Shown piece by piece: positions 1-10,628 of a stretch of DNA of 64,000 nt. The DNA comes from Physcia stellaris (Eukaryota; Ascomycota; Lecanoromycetes; Caliciales; Physciaceae). Both the position numbers and the translations under genes were made by a program. Every line of letters starts with the position of its first letter. Positions within the stretch are counted from its first letter, which is position 1. The stretch covers positions 596,718 through 660,717 of the forward strand of contig JABSSW010000022.1 of assembly GCA_018902385.1 (NCBI GenBank), in the 5' to 3' direction. Under the pieces are notes generated by a model. That model was not told where the DNA came from. It worked only from the letters and a program-made list of their open reading frames with translations, and did not search any database.

Positions 1-1678
1 CCAAACCCACAATCATCACGCACCAATAATCCAAGCACATCATCACCAAAACAGACGCCCAAACGGTCTAGTAGTGACATTTGGCATTCGGAGAAGTGGT
101 CAGATTGGATAAGGGACATGGCTAACCGTAGGCGTTTACGAGCCCGCATTGCAATGGGATGGACGGCTCGAGCGTTGCACGGACCGGTTGAGGGCTCGTT
201 GGTTGAGTCGATTGAGCGGAATGCTATCTCATGGTGGACTGGGGTGTGGTGGATATTGGAATTTGTGCGCCGGCCATTATTATACGCATTGTTACTAGAC
301 GGTACGCGCTTTTGGGAATTAGACGATCACTACAACTGCGGCTGTGGACAGCAGTCTTCAAGGAGTGCGTCAGGGATTGATCGATTGGCTGCTCATCTAT
401 GTCTGATGTTTCGGAATAGACTGCAATATGAATTCTCTGGCTACGATAAAAACCCCGAACAAGCATGACATATGCGGAAACACAGTAGTTCGGAACTCAG
501 AATGACAAACCAAGACATTCATCGTGTAGATTATCGTCTTGACTGTTAATTGCACACAAAATTCGGAGTGTTTCGGAATATTCTTGCGATTATTCGACGC
601 TTTGAGAACTCTCGCGGCGATTCATTGACGGCAACGAAGACTGCAGATATGGACCAATACTATGAGCAGTTCTCGGACGTACATAAAGGAGCTCTCGCAC
701 GCTCTTAAGAATCTAATGCGACGGTAGAGAGGAGGACACTCTCCGTACGGTGGAGGACTCAGTTGATTGGGCGGAAGAGACGGAGGAGGCATAAAGATGG
801 ATAAAACTGGAGAAGCTAGCTGCTAGATACGACTCTAGCTCACGGAAAAGCTCGGACTGTTGTTAATGCGTGCTGCACGAGCGAAATATCATCATGCATG
901 AGAGCACAAATTGACCGAGTTCCAACAACGTAGATGTATAAGACATTAAGGAGATATCATCTCCCAACTGCGTCCCAAGTCGGGTTGTCTCAGGACCGTC
1001 GGAGGGGATGCTGAGTTTTGCGCCACCTAGTTACAAGCCAGGGGAAAGATGGGGGTGTATGGGCGGTAGTCTCCGAGCAAAAGCAGTGGTGCAAGGGGCA
1101 CCAAGGCCAATACCTGGAGCTGCCACTAGGCCAGAAAACCAAATATCCATAAACATACGACAGGTTTCCCTGCTGGAGTGAAGTCGATACGTAGGGACAA
1201 CGACTATGAAAACGCGTGGTGGGTGAGAAAGAGAAGAGAGGAAACATTATCGTGTCTGGGTAGAATTCGTTTGTGGCGGCGACTCTAGGGACCTCTTCCG
1301 GGCTGGTTTCAGGCGGGCCCTGGTTAGCTCCTAAGCCAGGGTAAGCTTACTGCAAAGTGCGCTAAACGGAGATGTTGGCTTATCCAAGAAGTGCATCGAT
1401 GGATTGGTTTGGACAGGCATCAACTTCCCTTCCTTACGCGTTGACACGTGGGTGTGACTAAGACAGAAAACCTTCGCGGGGCCAGGGCCCTATTCGTGAG
1501 TACCCCGCTCCGGGTACAACCAGCCCTATTATCCAGGCGCTAGAGATTGGGGCGACGGGGCTCCAGTGATGATTTGCTCTAGGCAACGAGGCACAGCGCC
1601 AGATCTAGTCTGCCTGGACCTGAAAAGCGAACCATTGCCCCAACCTTGAAGCATGACGGAGAGTGTTGCAGCCTCACC
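1..1678. other. Intergenic, no supported gene
   Basis: No reading frame here starts with ATG, looks like a known family and carries plausible introns. A 116-codon frame from about position 118 is open but has no recognisable motif and low complexity at the amino-acid level. The stretch from about 1250 to 1678 precedes the AAA ATPase and should contain its promoter. I see no tRNA-like cloverleaf. Confidence 0.5.
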
Positions 1679-3338
1679 ATGGACGACTTCGAGCAGTACA
1701 CCCTCATCTCGAGCAAGAGCGAAAGTGCCAAACATGCGCCCAAGTACAGCGATGACGCCTTTGGCGACTTCGAGGCGCTGTCAGACCGGTCACGGGTAGC
1801 TACCGTGGTACCACTCAGCAACAACCTTCGCGAACGACATCCGAATCACCGGTTGACGGTAATTGAGACCCGGCAATGCGACCTGCTAGGCTTTGCGAAG
1901 GCTGGTAAGGCATTCTTCGACCCGGATCAGAAGACTGGCTTAACGATGCGCACTTATGTTCCCCCAGTCACAAAGCTGGATGGCGCCGAGGGGACCTTGG
2001 AGGCTGATATCGTATTTGCGAAAGTCATATTCCAGTGGCAAGATCATGAATTCATCGTCTACCTATCCGAAGGTCTGAAGGATGGCGTCTTTGGCTTGCA
2101 ACATTACACTTTTGTCCTCCATAAAACTGCTGATAGTGATAATATGGACGGATCATCGGTTTCTGACAAACTGATTCTGGAGGCTTCGAAGTGGACTTTG
2201 GAGCTGCATAATGAGATCTGGATGTTTGATCAGTTGGCGTGGCAAAAAGCTCCGATCTGTGGCGTAGTGCACAGGAGGCGAGCTGGGAAAACGTAATTCT
2301 TGACGAGGATATGAAGGCAACTTTGAGGGAGGATGTTGAGGGGTTTTTTGAGGATAGGGCCGCCTATGAGAAATATGCTATTCCTTGGAAGGTAAGCGAT
2401 TACTCCTTCTTTGTCCACCTCAGCCCACAATTCGGCGCCATACCAATGCTGTCATACCGAGTCTTCTGATACAGATGCTTTCTGTTTGTCCTGTGTGAAG
2501 AGGCAATATCTTGGTTTCTTTCATGCTGAACGGTGATTTTTATGCTCGACAGCTTCCCCGACCATGGCATTGTCACTGATATTTCCAGCGTGGCCTGATC
2601 TTCTATGGCCCACCAGGTAATGGCAAGACAATCTCCATCAAAGCGATGATGAAGACTCTCAGCAACCGCCCTCAGCCGGTAGCCTGTCTCTACGTCAAGT
2701 CATTCTCCAAATTCAATGCGGAGTACGGTATCCGCAGAGTCTTCCAAAAAGCTCGAGAGACCGCCCCATGTCTTTTAATATTCGAAGACGTGGACAGCCT
2801 TGTGACTCCTAGCTCTCGGAGCTACTTCCTGAATGAGATAGATGGACTAGAGAAGAACGATGGCATCTGTATGGTGGGCAGCACGAACCACCGTATGTCA
2901 AGTTTCGTTATGGTGTCCGGCATTAAAAGAACCTTCATAGTCGATCTCCTGGACCCAGGACTCTCGAAGCGCCCCTCCCGCTTCGACCGCAAATACTTGT
3001 TCCCGCTCCCTTCGTTAGAGCAACGGGTCCAGTATAGCGAGTTTTGGCGCCACAAGCTCGCGAAGAACGATGCCGATATCGTCTTTCCTCGGGAAATGTC
3101 CAAATCGATCGCTGATATCACTCACGGATTTAGCTTCGCGTACATGAAAGAGGCGTTCGTAGCCAGTCTACTGAGGCTTATTACTCGGAAAAGGATCGCA
3201 TGTGGAGGTGGAGACGGATTTGAGGATCTTCCGTTGTGGAGGGAGATTAAGCGACAGGTGAGTACGTTGAGGGAAGAATTGGGTGAGGAAGTTGCGAGCA
3301 AGGGTGAGAATGGATGTACGGCGCAGGAGGGATCTTGA
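1679..3338 (+). CDS. AAA-family ATPase (fungal BCS1-like group), frameshifted in this sequence
   Basis: Likely a P-loop AAA ATPase of the fungal group with a long N-terminal domain followed by one AAA domain; substrate unknown. Exons are 1679-2391, 2589-2892 and 2941-3338 (introns 197 and 48 nt, both GT-AG). The 48-nt intron is a multiple of three and lacks a stop, so it can be missed. Walker A GPPGNGKT begins exon 2. Walker B LLIFEDVDSL and the arginine-finger region RPSRFDRKY follow in order. The start is the ATG at 1679; the upstream in-frame TTG is not a start. Within exon 1 the frame breaks at the A5 run 2244-2248: sequence up to WQK reads in one frame, and the conserved continuation SSDLWRSAQ reads in the next. 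One more A restores a 471-residue protein. Either a consensus error or a recent pseudogene; the intact downstream frame favours error. Confidence 0.82.
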
Positions 3339-4143
3339 TGTTGGGGTTTTGTTAGATTTTTCCAAGGTCTTGTGGAGTATGGAGGATGGGTCTTGGCATG
3401 GCTTGGCATCAGATCCCTTCTGTTTTGCGGTATTCTACACCCCTAGCCGAATTCTCGATTTCGAAACGCTTGCGAATCCTTGGCAATTTTTTTTTACCAC
3501 ATTACCCCACCTCTCACCAAGATTATTCCACAAACCTAACCCTGATTGCACATTTCGCCCGATTTAATAAGCCAAATTTAATCATTTCGATCAAATATTG
3601 ACTTTGAAACATCATCTTACTTCATTGTGATCGCATACATTCACAAAACAATTGTTGTTGTTTTTGAACAATTTAAACACGTTGTTGTTGAGTTTTATTG
3701 CGTTGAAAATTGAAAGTTGAAAGGAATGTGATAAAAAAAAATTGCCAAGCATTCGCAAGCGTTTCGAAATCGAGAAAACGTCAGGACTCTTTTGCGCTAA
3801 GTTAATCCTTCTGATGCACGGTGCATTCCTCTGGCTCGGCATTTGGCCACCAACGAAGTTGCTTGCAATTAATCAACAAGATCCTAGACATGTAGAGCCT
3901 CTTGTTCACGAAGTTGCCAATATCATATCTCGTCGCCTGTTTCCCTGGTTCTGATCGTCACTAAACCCGTCAAGGAATGGGTGCATCGTATCCGTGTAAC
4001 ATGTCAAACTGCAACCTCTCCTCGACCTTCCATCCACAACGTCATCTAATCACTTAAGTTATTCGTTTTTGGCAATTCAGACCACGATATTCAGAGCGAG
4101 GTACAGAGGCAATCTGCTTCTCTGGACGGTTCACGTTGGAAAT
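3339..4143. other. Spacer holding an inverted-repeat element
   Basis: Between the ATPase stop and the 2H phosphoesterase start. It is dominated by the inverted-repeat element at 3452-3776. The rest is AT-rich and has no gene signal. Confidence 0.6.
3452..3776. mobile_element. MITE-like element with 52-bp terminal inverted repeats
   Basis: The left arm 3452-3503 and the right arm 3725-3776 are inverted copies, both beginning (right arm read on the minus strand) TTCTCGATTTCGAAACGC. By eye they differ at about two positions. The interior of about 220 bp is AT-rich, includes a short palindrome around 3645-3665, and has no coding potential. Size, arm length and lack of an ORF fit a non-autonomous miniature inverted-repeat element. 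I could not define a target-site duplication with certainty. It lies about 110 bp beyond the stop codon of the AAA ATPase. Confidence 0.8.
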
Positions 4144-5016
4144 ATGAAATCACAAAGCCTTGCCAGCATTGTAAAACATGGCTTCACTCATGCATTGCGC
4201 ATTCCACTTGCTACTCCTACTTCTAGACCACAGCTCGAACGCGCACTGCGACGCATCATGTCACACCCAACAGCATCGCATGTGCACCCAGCGGCGTTTG
4301 CACGCCCGGATACATTGTATCTCGAGATTGGCACTATCCGTCTACAAACACCCGAGTCTCTAGAAAAAGCCGTACAGCTCTTAGAGAGCCTCGATCTCGA
4401 TGGTATTATGTTTGACTGCATGCAGAGCCAACGTCCAGCAGGTGGTGATTCCTCCGACCTACCAATGAGCTCGCCTGTTTCTTGCAAGCCTCTGCTTGTG
4501 TCTATGTCCGGCATATCTCATGCCAAAACTTTAAGTTACTGCAGGCGTCTACACGTGCCTGTCACCGACCATTCGGGTTTCCTGCTGCCATTTCTCCTGG
4601 CTGTGCGGCAGAAGTTTCTGTCAGCCAGCTTCTTGAAACTCGATGACCTGCAGGATCCCACATATATCCCTCTACATTCGAAGCTGATAGACCATCGTTT
4701 CGTAAGATCAAGGGAGCTAAACACAAAATCTGTTTCATCAGCGAAAAGCGGAGGCCAACCTGTATATAGAAAGTCGAGCTTTGATGTCAGAGGTCTGCAT
4801 CACAATTTCAAGGCTTTTGCGTTCACATCGACCTTTGCTCTAGAACGGTTGTGCATTACTGGTACACACCACATGAACATCGTAAAGGAAGGCAGGGTCA
4901 TCGGTCGAGGTTCCGAAGAGGTCGCGAGTGTTCCACTTCCTGGTATCGATCATCTGGAGGAACAGCCGGAACTAACAAATGTCACCTATCTGGAGACAGC
5001 GATAACTTTCGTTTGA
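4144..5016 (+). CDS. AKAP7-type 2H phosphoesterase-like protein with altered catalytic motifs
   Basis: An intronless 290-residue frame. The opening stretch THALRIPLATPTSRPQLE is characteristic of the fungal AKAP7 nuclear-localisation-signal domain proteins, which belong to the 2H phosphoesterase superfamily and resemble 2',5' RNA ligases. Those proteins carry two HxT/S motifs. Here the first position reads LYLEIG where the family has H-x-T (His to Tyr, Thr to Glu). The second reads LHSKL, keeping the His but replacing the Thr with Lys. The late segment FDVRGLHHNFKAF and the ending around VASVPLP match the usual C-terminus. I start at the ATG at 4144, since the open frame upstream has only a TTG. 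Probably catalytically inactive, and possibly a decaying copy kept open by chance. Function in fungi is not established. Confidence 0.65.
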   Translation: MKSQSLASIVKHGFTHALRIPLATPTSRPQLERALRRIMSHPTASHVHPAAFARPDTLYLEIGTIRLQTPESLEKAVQLLESLDLDGIMFDCMQSQRPAGGDSSDLPMSSPVSCKPLLVSMSGISHAKTLSYCRRLHVPVTDHSGFLLPFLLAVRQKFLSASFLKLDDLQDPTYIPLHSKLIDHRFVRSRELNTKSVSSAKSGGQPVYRKSSFDVRGLHHNFKAFAFTSTFALERLCITGTHHMNIVKEGRVIGRGSEEVASVPLPGIDHLEEQPELTNVTYLETAITFV

Positions 5017-7157
5017 GCGTGAACGGGTTTGGCTTTCTAGCTTACGTAGTATACTCTGAGACTTGAATTACATCTTTAACTACAGTGACTGCGATCCGGG
5101 AAAGGGCGATCAGCAGATGGAGCCTTGGTGCTTCCGATACTATTTCGGCTACAGCAGGAGCTGGAACTAAGAACTCTCGGGCTTCACGCCAGAGCATAGC
5201 CACCTCAGATACCACGAAGTTGTCTGTGGGTAGTCCCAGCAGACACTCCTGCGACGGCATGGTAAACGCAGAAGTTTTGGTAATTGCTCTCGACATATTG
5301 CAACAATGCGATCTAATTTTAGTTATCGAGATCGAGCCGGGACCTCATTTTTGATATATATATTTCTCTTGTGGCTAAAATTACTCGTTCATGGTCCATA
5401 TCATCGTATATGTTTTAATCATCAACCTTGCCTATATCTTACCGTCTCGCCCTGAGCTTACAAAGCCCAAAGAGCGATGAAACATCTGATCTAGTACCGC
5501 GTGATCTTATGTCTCTGATTTACCGTTCGAATTGCGCCTTCCACAAAAAGCACCAAGAAAAGAACGTTATCTTTGCGCTTCATAGCTCCACCCATACAAT
5601 CAGCTTCTCTTTCCGCGAACAAGATAGCATCCATATCTTCCACGATACTAATCCCCTTCCCAGAATCAAATCTTTCTTTCCATGTATAAACCCCTCTCTT
5701 TCCCATCCTTTCCCCAACCTCATCCTGTAGTCAGGCATGGCTTACATGAGTTTAGGAAAATCAGGTCCGTGTGATTTATACAAGTAGCAATCACAGCCAA
5801 ACTCCCCCCAAATCAAATCTAATTCACGACCATCCACCAGCTCATACTCTCACGTTCTCTCCTTTCCATGTTGAGATATCATGTCGACGTACAGCTAGCG
5901 CCCAACTCCACGCTTCTGTCAATCCCATATCTATCATATTGCCCCCTTACTCACCGCCATCTTGGGTGCATGCCAGGCAAGTATGATTAGGTTGTTGTCA
6001 TCAAAGCGACCCTATACGATCGCTAATGCCTTTAGCCTGGACATTGAGTGAGCGGGATTTCACTCTTGAAAGGAATGGAAATAAGCGAATAAAAGAGATT
6101 GGCGACTTGACGATTCCACGACTTCACGACTTCACGACTCCACGATTTCACGATTTCACGACTCCACGACTTTCATCACGTATAAACCCGACGCTATGTC
6201 AATCTAACCATCCCTCCATGCCAGACCACACAAGCAAAAGCAAAAACCAAACAAGAACAAATGTTCACCCTATCCCCATCCCCTCCCATCCCATTCCTTC
6301 CCAATACCCTCTCCCAATCAACCCGATCCCGAATCCCACAAGTGTAAAGCCCGTCCCGAAACCCCATCCCAAGTCCATTGTTTGTTAAAATTCAGAACTG
6401 CATACGGAGAATCCTCGGTGAAACCTCCTCCTCCTCCTCTCCCTCCTCCTCGAATCCCCCCACAACAAACATTTCCCCCCTGCCCGCGGTGCAACCCTAA
6501 AGTAGTCCCCGTGTCTCACAAGGTCTCGTCCTCTTGCTGTGGAGAATTCTTCTATGCGGCTATAAATCCAATGACATCATCCCTCTCATCACTAGATTAC
6601 GAAATCAAGCCGTAGCTAGTCTCCTTCTACATTATCCTCCGACCCTCGGTGGTCACAGTCAAGGTCAGGGTTACCACCAAGCGAATTAACGGAGCAAAAA
6701 ATACGAGATTTTGGCCGATGTGACTGTTGCTGTTGATGAAAAAGAAAATGACGAAAGTGCAGAGGTGGAAATTAAATACGAGAGATTTGGTAATTGGAGG
6801 ATTTTGTAAAGAAGAACATCTCTAGGTTGGAAGTCGAGCTAACAGTCTACTGGTCGTGCAAAGAATACGATTTAGGGTGGTTCAGAGACGGAATTATGAA
6901 AGTTGTGCTTTTGGGATCGGGAACTTCAGCGTGGGCCTCGTGTAGGATAGCGGAAGAAAGACTTTGCAGACGAGATGGATTTTGGTATGTATGTCTTTGG
7001 AATGAAATTAACGAGTGGCTCAATCGAGCTCAAGCTATAAGCTCACTTAGATTTATGTTATTGAAACAAGAAGCAAGAAGCAGTCAAAACTTCGGAACAA
7101 GAAAGTCAAGCAATTCTGAGGCGAAATTGAAATCCACCCGATGATAAGCGTAACATG
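5017..7157. other. Long spacer with low-complexity tracts, no supported gene
   Basis: About 2.1 kb between the 2H-like gene and the 3' end of the HEI10-type gene. It contains an 8-bp-unit minisatellite (6103-6174) and pyrimidine-rich tracts at about 6260-6370 and 6420-6480. Several open frames of 70-120 codons exist on both strands, but none shows a domain, a credible start context or splicing. I treat them as chance. Confidence 0.5.
6103..6174. repeat. 8-bp-unit minisatellite
   Basis: Nine tandem copies of an 8-bp unit close to CGACTTCA, with C/T variation at two internal positions (CGACTCCA, CGATTTCA, CGACTTCA). Array length is about 72 bp. It is not within a supported gene. Confidence 0.85.
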
Positions 7158-8623
7158 TCATTGAAAGTAGGGAGCACCTCCATCCTGATGAGGTTGCTGC
7201 GATTGGGCCAGTGGGTGCGTGAACCGATTTGTTGTCGAACGCGGTGGGCCCATATTACTGGGCCGCTGGACTGTTCGAATGGTGGTTATTAGCAAAGAAG
7301 ATAAAGGATAGCCGGTCGCATACCGCTGCTCTGTTGCCTTCCCACCTTCATCCCTGCGCTCATGCCGTAGCCACTAACATTGGGTCGACTGACGCTATTG
7401 GGATTGAGGTTTGCGAAAGGTTGTCGGTGCAAAGGTGTTTGGTTCTGCGAGCTTGGGGGTAGGAAACTGTTCTGACTGCGATAATCTCCTATATTGGGAC
7501 CGTTGCCAAGGGGTCCAGCCGGACCAAGTCTCGTGCGATGCTGCGAAGGGGTCGCCATCTCCTGAGCTACTCGTAAGAATCAGCTGAGTACATTGACAAG
7601 ATAGCGATGATCCGAACATGAGCCAAAACCATGGTTCGCATAGCCTGCTTGTCTTCGAGGTGGAGGGGGCGGCATCATGCTATCCTTGCTATTGCCACCG
7701 TCGCTCCCATCCCTTTGGTGTCCATATCGATGACGAGGACCGCTAAGCTCGCCGGGACCTCGCGAGAAGTCTGGCTGTCCTTGCACTTTGCCAGTGGTTG
7801 GAAAATTCGGTATATTGGCGCCAAAGTCTGGTCCGTGCCGATTTGTCACCGATCCAAGCACTTCATCGACAGTCTCATAAGCAGCGGACTGAGTAGCTGC
7901 TGTCATCTCTTTCCGCTTCATACGATCATAGAGTTCCTGGGTTTGCTGGTGCTTGCGGCTTTTCTCGCGAAATGCTGTGATGAGATTGGTGTTCTCTGAT
8001 TTGAGTCTGTCTTGATCGATTTGCATGGCTGGACACGGGCGTTAGCTGGGTAGGACATGTACTGTTGGGAGAGCTCATGTACCTGCAAGCTTTTGATTCA
8101 GGCTTTCAAGCTCTGTATTAGCATCGTTGATAATCTTATCCATTTGAACGCTCAGGTTGCCGTATTTGTCTGTCAAGGTCTTTGCGAGATATTCTTGATA
8201 AACGCTACATTTGTCAGCACTGTTATTTTATCAAGTTATTGTGTCGGGACCTACATTTCCTGAGTGGATTGGTAGCTCCAGAAAGCCAGACCCCGGCCGG
8301 CACACTCGATGATAACGCTTGGGTTCAAGCCACTGAGTACGCTGGTCTTATAGTCCTCGGTGGGATTAAGTTGTGTAGCGACAACATCATCTGGGTTTGG
8401 CAGGCTTGTGCGGCAAGCAGGGCAGAGACGATTGGCTCCAGCAGGTGCTGTCAAATGTAAGGTCTCCGAACACTCAAAACAGAAGATATGGCTGTGAGTT
8501 TAGCGAGATATACAAGATGCATCCCATAGTCCAAGCCTCTCCATACCTGCAAGTGGTTACCACTGCTCTCTCATCAAGCGACTTGCGGCATTTCAACGAG
8601 TTGCAGCGCAAAGCGAAATCCAT
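7158..8623 (-). CDS. hei10: HEI10/CCNB1IP1-type RING coiled-coil protein
   Basis: Probably a meiotic E3 ubiquitin/SUMO-type ligase of the HEI10 family, which marks crossover sites on synapsed chromosomes. Six exons on the minus strand: 8547-8623, 8255-8491, 8083-8204, 7618-8028, 7324-7566 and 7158-7270, giving 400 residues. The RING finger spans about residues 7-55: Cys in RCNSLKC, then a split motif joined by splicing to read TTCSHIFCFEC, then LCPACR. A coiled-coil follows at about 115-175 (NTELESLNQKLAAMQIDQDR). The rest is a Pro/Gln/Ser-rich tail containing MATPSQHRTRLG, which is typical of fungal members. The last exon was found by its donor (GTATGC), a perfect GCTAATA branch site and an in-frame stop at 7158-7160. 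The exon 4/5 junction (donor GTTCGG, acceptor at 7567) is the least certain. Confidence 0.82.
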
Positions 8624-9020
8624 TGTAGCAAATCTCAAGGTGAGACGGGATGCAAAGCCAGGCAAATGTGTATATTTACGGGAGCAAGAAGATAAGATCT
8701 TTGTGAAAAGGCAAGAAGTTGGACAAACTAGGGTTATCCTATTCGATTTACCGCATTAAGGAGACAATGAATGAGGAAAGTACGTAGGACAGTATTGAGA
8801 AACAGTAAGGCCGTAGCAATGTCAAAGGCTTCTCACTGAACCCTCGAGTAGTAGATAAAGAACAGACCAGAGCAGCGCTGTTGATGCTGATGCTCCATGC
8901 TATACTTACAAATGCAGATACAGGGACGGCTTTTTTGAACAGTTGTGGTCTTTTTAGCAACACTCCTGCAAAGGTTCACCCCAATTGCAAGAGCGCCTCT
9001 ACAGGCCGTTTTGCTCCTCC
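8624..9020. promoter_or_regulatory. Upstream region of the HEI10-type gene
   Basis: About 400 bp between the start codon of the HEI10-type gene and the stop codon of the FAM50 gene, both on the minus strand. It must hold the promoter of the former and the 3' UTR of the latter. No specific motif stands out. Confidence 0.4.
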
Positions 9021-10339
9021 TTACCCAAAGAAAAATGCATTCCCCTCCATGTCTTTCCTCCTCCCTTTGCTGTAGTCTTTGCCTGGATCAAATTCTTCCC
9101 ACACACTTGCCGGAAATATATGCTTATTCCGCTCGTACCATCGCCTGTCTACTACCTTTGTGAAGTTGGGGTCGTCTGTAGCACCTTCAAGGTGTAGTAG
9201 GTCGTGCGTTGTCGGCACGCCCGCAATTGCCCGCTTTGATGGCTGAGGGGCTGCCTTTAGTGGATTGTACACTGTGGATGATTCAGGCGACGAAGATCGT
9301 GAGCGAGAGGAGGGCAAGACAGAAGCGGAATAATTGAACAGTGGTGTCGAGGATGGCCCCAAAGTTCGATTGACGATGAAGTAGTACAGCTCGTAATGCT
9401 AGCGTTTGTTAACAAAATCCCCAATCGTCAAATGCTACTGTGTCACTTGCATGTGGTATGATAACTTCGCCACGCACCAACATCAAATCGTCAACTCCTA
9501 CTCTTGCCCATTCCCGGCGACTACTGGCCCTCTCTCCTCCGCCAACACCTAATTCTGCTCCAGCTTTGCGGCCCCGATCAAGGAATACCCAGGCGTGATC
9601 GCCCTTCTTTACTTTACAGCTTCCGCCAGGTATATTGGTGCCATCGTAGAAAACGAATGGTATGATGATCTCGGTGTTCTTGACTGCTTCTTGCATCGAG
9701 AGGAATTCTTTGCGCAATTGCTCTCGTGTCTGCGCTTCGCGTATCAGCGCAGACTTCGTCATCGCTTTGGGAGTGACGGCAAGGTTCGCATTAGGTCCAA
9801 AGCGTTTCCTCTCACCGCCATCGCTCTCTTGCGCCAATGCAGCAGGTGAAGCTGTCCTTGAAGGTACATTCGATGGTGTGTTTTCTCGTGGCGTTTCTGA
9901 TGCAGAAGTAGGTATGCTGCCGAAATCTTCCTCCTCGCCGTCATCTACCCCGAACGATAATTTGCCTTTGGCAATTTGCTTCCGTTTCTTTTTCTGCGGC
10001 AGATCTTTCGGCGTCGAGCCACTGTGCTTTGACCATCAGCTTCTGCACCGTAACCCGGTACATCCGATTGTACCTGCATCTCTCAAGAACTTACCGATCG
10101 CTCACGTTCCCCGGGGTTGCAGCGCCTGCATCGGATCTGGCATTAGTGAAACGACCGAGCTCTTTCTGCTCGAGCGCATCGGCGCGACGTTTGCGGAAAT
10201 CGTCTAACCTCACAAGACCGACAGTCTGAGATTTGAGGAGATCTTCGGCTGTGGCTGCTTGTGCAGTGAAACGTGACTGTGCTGGATTTGGAGTTGCTAT
10301 TCGTGAAGGATTTGAGGAATTCGGCGTTGAGACCGACAT
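9021..10339 (-). CDS. FAM50/XAP5 family nuclear protein
   Basis: Conserved eukaryotic nuclear protein (human FAM50A/B, plant XCT), linked in other organisms to transcription and pre-mRNA splicing. Exons 10095-10339, 9451-10021 and 9021-9398 give 397 residues. The N-terminal signature reads [20 protein letters not shown] basic PQKKKRKQ patch suggests a nuclear signal. The C-terminal XAP5 domain contains [29 protein letters not shown] and, across an intron, [18 protein letters not shown], and ends at EGNAFFFG. The second intron (9399-9450) has a GC donor (GCAAGT) instead of GT; the family sequence across the junction leaves little doubt. The start is the ATG at 10339, five codons inside a longer frame that opens with TTG. 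Confidence 0.93.
9399..9450 (-). other. GC-AG intron in the FAM50/XAP5 gene
   Basis: 52-nt intron with donor GCAAGT and acceptor CTAG. Splicing here restores the conserved IIPHHYE run in the XAP5 domain. A gene finder restricted to GT donors would truncate the protein after IIPH. Confidence 0.85.
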
Positions 10340-10628
10340 GGCTTGGATCAAGTCAGATTTGGAGTGAGTGGTTGCATGTCCGAGTCGATGTGGACCACTC
10401 GGATGCCATGCTGATTACTAAGCAAGCCTCAGTTGGAGGCTTGACAGAATCGGGAAGGATGAGATTTCCAAAATAGCATTATTATTGTTCCAGCCAGGTC
10501 ATGGACCATGCGTGTCAGATGACTATGTATGCATGTCCTATCTAGTCTGTTTTTTATCTATGACGTAAGAGTACAGAATCGCATCGCTGACCGCCCAAGA
10601 TTACATCTCCCGTGGCTGCGTGATGAAG

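Noticed and set aside
118-468. 116-codon open frame on the plus strand near the window start
   Set aside because: No family resemblance, no splice sites and an equally long frame on the other strand; probably chance.
6794-7144. 116-codon plus-strand frame ending just before the HEI10-type 3' end
   Set aside because: Has no recognisable domain, and neighbouring spacer gives similar random frames.
7562-7617. HEI10 exon 4/5 acceptor at 7562 (CTCAG)
   Set aside because: With the GTTCGG donor it gives an immediate TGA; the acceptor at 7567 keeps frame and reads GSSQEMATPSQ.
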